From positions 1 through 8,759 of the forward strand of contig DAOKYY010000121.1 in NCBI GenBank assembly GCA_035325905.1: a stretch of 8,759 nucleotides of DNA, read 5' to 3'. The stretch's first letter is position 1, and every line of letters starts with the position of its first letter. The translations under genes and the position numbers were made by a program. The notes beneath the pieces are model-generated. The model saw nothing but the letters and a program-made list of their open reading frames with translations, did not search any database and was not told where the DNA came from. This DNA is from DYGX01 sp035325905 (lineage in GTDB: Bacteria; Chloroflexota; Anaerolineae; Aggregatilineales; Aggregatilineaceae). Below, piece by piece: positions 6,404 through 8,759 of the stretch.

Positions 6404-8110
6404 TCACCCGGCCTTAATGTAGATTTTGACTTCGCTCTCGGCCAGCGAATCGGTCAGCGCGCCGCCGCTCGCCTCGACATCGTAGTTGTTGATGTATTCG
6501 TGCCACTTGCCGTCTTCCGGCCAGTTGGGGATCGTGACCTCGCCGCCGAACTCGTCTTTAAGGTTGGCGACCACGACCACGACGCTGCCTGCGTCGTTCC
6601 AGCGCTTATACGCCATGATACACCTCTCCGCGTCCAGGTGCACGACGTCGAAGGTGTCGGTGCGCAGCGCGTCAACATTCTTGCGCATGGCGATCAGCCC
6701 CTGGTAGACATTGCGCAGATCGGCGTTGCGCTCGTTCTGGAGCAGCGCCCAGTCGATCGGCTGGCGCTCAATGTGGCCGGTGCGCGGCGCGCTCTCGCCG
6801 AATTCCTGCCCCATCCAGATCATCGGCATCCCCGGCGCGGTCAGCAGGATCGCGGCGCCCATCTTCATCCGGCGAAAAGCGGGGTCGTCGATCCAGCCCG
6901 CCTCGCCAAGCTGCCACATGATGCGCTCCTGGTCGTGGTTGTCGATGTAGTTGACCACGTTCTGCGCGCTGGCGAAGCCATCGCGGCGCGGGTCGATCAC
7001 GCCGATTAGCGCGTCGAGGTTGTACGGCTGGCGGCCATCCTGCTCTTTGCCAACCATCGTCGCCATGATCTGCTTGGAGAAGTGCTCGTGCCAGGCCGCG
7101 TCGAGCGGCCCTTCCAGGCCGGTGACTGACGGGTCCTGCGGGACGTGCTCGGCGATGGTGATAAACGGCTTGGAGCCGTTGACGTGCTGGTAGATCTCGG
7201 CGTTGAGCCATTTCAGCACGTCATAGTTCTTGATGATCGCGGTCGCGTCGAAGCGGATGCCGTCAATGTGGAAATGCGTCATCCAATGCAGAATCGCGTC
7301 GAGCGTGAACTGGCGCGCCGGCCAGCAATCCAACGCCTCGTCGTAAAACTCGTAGTTGAACTTCGGCCCGAACTGCTGGTCGGGCGCGTCCATGATCTGG
7401 CCGTAATACCAGTAGTTGTGGTCGATCTGCGCGAGCGGTGTGGCGACCTCGCTATGATTGTAGACGCCGTCCAGAATCACGCGGATGCCGCGCGCGTGGC
7501 ACTCGTCCACCAGCGCGCAGAGGTCATCCGGCGTGCCGTACGACTTTTCGACGGCGAACAAATAGCGCGGGTTATAGCCCCAGCCCTGCTCGCCGGGGAA
7601 CTCGCTGATCGGCATCAGCTCGATGGCATTGATCCCTAGCGTAACCAGATAATCGAGCTTCTCGATCGTGTCGCGGAAGCGGCCCATCTTGCCTTCTTTC
7701 ACGTCGCCGGGGCCACCGCTGAAGTCCTGAACATGCAGCTCGTAGATCACGAGGTCCCTATTGGCGGGCAGCGTCTGGTCGTCGTGCTTCCACTGGTAAT
7801 TCGTCACGACCCGCTCGCCGTTCTTGATCGTGATGCAGGTGTTCTCGAAATTGTCCGAGACGACCAACGAGCGCGGGTCAGCGATAGTCACCATCTCGCC
7901 CTCGGCGAAATAGCTTTTTGACTTGACCTGGAACTTGTACTCGTAGTCCCCATCTTCCAGCGGCACGCTGATCCGCCACCAGCCGTCGTCGCCGCGCTGC
8001 ATCGGGACCGGCTCCCAATCGTTCCAGCTTCCCATCAGCGCGACGTGCTCGTTGTAGGGCGCGTGGAGCGCAAAATCTGCTGTGTGGGGCGTGTCGTTGT
8101 GCTTGCTCAT
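6404..8110 (-). CDS. CBM48/GH13 glucan enzyme, 1,4-alpha-glucan branching-enzyme-like
   Basis: The product has 568 residues and no signal peptide, so it is cytoplasmic. An N-terminal CBM48-type Ig-like domain (about 11-95, with VALMGSWNDWE) is followed by a GH13 TIM barrel from about 118. All four GH13 regions are visible: I DGVYNH (214-219), II GIRFDA (284-289, nucleophile D288), III IAEH (acid/base E321) and IV NHD (391-393, transition-state stabiliser D393). MGQEFGE (433-439) and PIDWALL (451-457) resemble glycogen branching enzymes and maltooligosyltrehalose trehalohydrolases. A small all-beta C-terminal domain follows (about 485-568). At 568 residues it is shorter than typical GlgB (roughly 620-730) and has one N-terminal module. 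The likely role is making or trimming alpha-1,6 branches in glycogen-type glucan; hydrolysis (amylase or trehalohydrolase) remains possible. The family is certain but the exact reaction is not. The gene stops 134 bases before the A2M start and has its own candidate promoter. Confidence 0.93.
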   Translation of the reverse strand: MSKHNDTPHTADFALHAPYNEHVALMGSWNDWEPVPMQRGDDGWWRISVPLEDGDYEYKFQVKSKSYFAEGEMVTIADPRSLVVSDNFENTCITIKNGERVVTNYQWKHDDQTLPANRDLVIYELHVQDFSGGPGDVKEGKMGRFRDTIEKLDYLVTLGINAIELMPISEFPGEQGWGYNPRYLFAVEKSYGTPDDLCALVDECHARGIRVILDGVYNHSEVATPLAQIDHNYWYYGQIMDAPDQQFGPKFNYEFYDEALDCWPARQFTLDAILHWMTHFHIDGIRFDATAIIKNYDVLKWLNAEIYQHVNGSKPFITIAEHVPQDPSVTGLEGPLDAAWHEHFSKQIMATMVGKEQDGRQPYNLDALIGVIDPRRDGFASAQNVVNYIDNHDQERIMWQLGEAGWIDDPAFRRMKMGAAILLTAPGMPMIWMGQEFGESAPRTGHIERQPIDWALLQNERNADLRNVYQGLIAMRKNVDALRTDTFDVVHLDAERCIMAYKRWNDAGSVVVVVANLKDEFGGEVTIPNWPEDGKWHEYINNYDVEASGGALTDSLAESEVKIYIKAG

Positions 8111-8123
8111 GTTTTTTCCGGCG

Positions 8124-8131
8124 TCCTTTCC
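8124..8131 (-). promoter_or_regulatory. Shine-Dalgarno-like site of the GH13 gene, long spacing
   Basis: The minus strand reads GGAAAGGA followed by 13 bases and the ATG at 8110. The spacing is longer than the usual 5-9. A weaker CCGG closer to the start (8118-8121) precedes an A-rich run. The start is supported more by the CBM48 domain beginning right after it than by this site. Confidence 0.45.
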
Positions 8132-8133
8132 GC

Positions 8134-8150
8134 GACAGGGCTGGCCTGTC
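8134..8150 (-). other. Perfect 6-bp hairpin in the GH13 leader
   Basis: GACAGG and CCTGTC pair perfectly around a five-base loop. The hairpin lies between the candidate transcription start and the ribosome binding site of the GH13 gene, with only two bases between the hairpin and GGAAAGGA. It has no T-run, so it is not a terminator. It may affect mRNA stability or translation initiation, but nothing in the sequence proves a role. Confidence 0.4.
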
Positions 8151-8154
8151 AGAG

Positions 8155-8191
8155 TTCCGATATGAAATCGCTATAAAGAGTCATATCCGAA
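8155..8191 (-). promoter_or_regulatory. Imperfect inverted repeat, candidate operator of the GH13 gene
   Basis: The plus-strand arms are TTCCGATATGA (8155-8165) and TCATATCCGAA (8181-8191). Ten of eleven positions pair, with a 15-base spacer. The arms are AT-rich in the middle, unlike the surrounding GC-rich DNA. The spacer contains the candidate -10 of the GH13 promoter, so a dimeric regulator bound to both arms would sit on the promoter. The regulator is unknown and is not encoded in the window unless the neighbouring receiver acts indirectly. Confidence 0.5.
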
Positions 8192-8201
8192 ACCTGAACA
8201 A
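8172..8201 (-). promoter_or_regulatory. Candidate sigma-70-type promoter of the GH13 gene
   Basis: On the minus strand, TTGTTC (8196-8201) and TTTATA (8172-8177) are separated by 18 bases, giving a start near 8165 and a leader of about 55 bases. Each hexamer departs from consensus at two positions. The -10 lies inside the inverted repeat described at 8155-8191. An alternative -10, TACAAT (8261-8266), is closer to consensus but has no good -35 at 15-18 bases. Confidence 0.35.
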
Positions 8202-8302
8202 GCGCCCATGCCCCGCACAAAATCAGGCGGGACGCGGAGAGGGAACGTCGCGGTATCCTCATTGTAGAGGGGTGCGCGGGTAAAAAGCGCGACGGGAAAG
8301 CT

Positions 8303-8332
8303 CCGCCCGCCCTACGGCTGATCGCCGGGCGG
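8303..8332 (-). terminator. GC-rich hairpin over the receiver stop codon, weak terminator candidate
   Basis: In the transcribed direction CCGCCC-GGC (8324-8332) pairs with GCC-GTA-GGGCGG (8307-8318): six outer and three inner pairs, a GATCA loop and a three-base bulge. The TAG stop (8312-8314) is inside the 3' arm. The tract after it is poor: a TTT near 8297-8299 and a TTTTT at 8282-8286. It could end or weaken receiver transcription, but it is not a textbook intrinsic terminator. Confidence 0.3.
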
Positions 8333-8692
8333 CAGGTCGTGCGCCAGCCGGTCGATCAGTTCGACCAGCGCGACCATGCGCACCGGCTTGACGACGAACT
8401 CAGCCGCGCCGAGCGCCAGCACGCGCTCCTCGAGGGTATGCTTGCCGGAAATCACGATCACTGGGATCGGGCGCAAGCGCGGGTCGTCGCGCATGAACTC
8501 CAGCAGCCGCGTGCCGGGCAGGTCCGGCAGGGCGAGGTCGAGCACGATCACATCGATCGCGCGGTTGGTCAGCTCCAGCAGCGCCGGGATGGTCTCCGGC
8601 GTGGTGACGACCGTGTGCCCGTGCCGCGTCAGCGCCGCCGCATACAGGAAGCGGAGATCGGGGTCATCCTCAACGACGAGAACGGTCGCCAT
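8312..8692 (-). CDS. Single-domain response-regulator receiver (CheY-like)
   Basis: The product has 126 residues and is a lone receiver domain with no DNA-binding, enzymatic or RNA-binding output. The phosphorylation site is complete: acidic pocket E8-D9-D10, phospho-acceptor D52 in VIVLDLALPD, switch residue S82 in VIVISG, and the conserved lysine K102 in the KP pair of FVVKPV. Such proteins receive a phosphate from a histidine kinase and act by protein contact, as CheY, Spo0F or phosphorelay parts do. No kinase is visible; it may lie beyond the right edge. The ATG at 8692 fits the receiver fold, which begins at once with VLVVEDD. The gene is followed by a hairpin and 201 non-coding bases, so it is probably not in one operon with the GH13 gene. 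Domain identity is firm, while the pathway is unknown. Confidence 0.93.
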   Translation of the reverse strand: MATVLVVEDDPDLRFLYAAALTRHGHTVVTTPETIPALLELTNRAIDVIVLDLALPDLPGTRLLEFMRDDPRLRPIPVIVISGKHTLEERVLALGAAEFVVKPVRMVALVELIDRLAHDLPPGDQP

Positions 8693-8704
8693 GCTCGCGT
8701 CTTG

Positions 8705-8710
8705 CTCCTT
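8705..8710 (-). promoter_or_regulatory. Shine-Dalgarno-like site of the receiver gene
   Basis: AAGGAG on the minus strand lies 12 bases before the ATG at 8692. The motif is strong but the spacing is long, as for the GH13 gene. The remaining upstream DNA up to 8759 is too short to call a promoter. Confidence 0.5.
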
Positions 8711-8759
8711 GCCGCGCCCCCTAGAGCGTGTTATGAACTTGCGTCCGAGAAAAGCCCCC

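Noticed and set aside
6500..7639. Plus-strand ORFs opposite the GH13 gene (6500-7009 and 7145-7639)
   Set aside because: They are antisense shadows of a gene with all four GH13 regions intact, and they have Val/Arg/Asp-rich low-complexity products with no ribosome binding site of note.
8212..8231. CCCGC/GCGGG stem in the GH13 upstream region
   Set aside because: It has only five pairs with a ten-base loop, no T-run after it on the minus strand and no link to a known element. It is likely chance in GC-rich DNA.
8721..8740. CTAGAGCGTGTTATGAACTT as a possible insertion-sequence end
   Set aside because: It looks vaguely like a transposon terminal repeat, but there is no partner repeat, target duplication or transposase in the window, and the edge is 19 bases away. 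A search of flanking DNA for its inverted copy would decide.

Overview
This is a GC-rich window carrying three genes, all read on the minus strand. The transcription order is a stand-alone response-regulator receiver (8692 to 8312), a CBM48/GH13 branching-enzyme-like glucan enzyme (8110 to 6404), and a very large alpha-2-macroglobulin (A2M) family protein. The A2M gene starts at 6269 and runs off the left edge at position 1. There is no RNA gene, CRISPR array or convincing mobile element. The A2M style is the best clue to the organism: Ig-like repeats at the N-terminus, a poly-Gly bait segment, a CIEQ thioester and a Trp-rich C-terminal domain. This points to Chloroflexota (Anaerolineae-like), but it is an inference from family resemblance and not a marker-gene assignment.

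Positions 1-6269 (about 72% of the window) are one uninterrupted minus-strand reading frame. I translated it codon by codon and saw no internal stop or frameshift. It gives 2089 residues without reaching a stop. The protein has an export signal, four tandem SbsA/Big_5-type Ig-like domains and the macroglobulin domain series. A bacterial SH3 (SH3b) module is spliced into one early macroglobulin domain. A bait-region domain with a Gly-rich stretch, the A2M core motif, the thioester domain with an intact CIEQ, and most of the C-terminal domain follow. The expected role is a secreted or surface-held protease trap. A long plus-strand open frame opposite this gene (288-4646) is a codon-registered shadow.

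Positions 6270-6403 form a short intergenic leader with a strong Shine-Dalgarno for the A2M gene and one hairpin. Positions 6404-8110 encode a cytoplasmic GH13 enzyme with all four conserved GH13 regions and the full D/E/D catalytic set. Positions 8111-8311 hold the probable GH13 control region: a candidate sigma-70-type promoter whose -10 lies inside an 11-bp imperfect inverted repeat, then a leader hairpin. Positions 8312-8692 encode a single-domain CheY-like receiver with no output domain. Positions 8693-8759 are its upstream region.

The three genes do not form an obvious single pathway. The GH13 enzyme acts on intracellular alpha-glucan (glycogen), the A2M protein works outside the membrane, and the receiver is a signalling part whose kinase is not in view. 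The GH13 and A2M genes are 134 bp apart on the same strand and could share a transcript. The receiver is probably separate, because a GC-rich hairpin overlaps its stop codon and a new promoter region follows.
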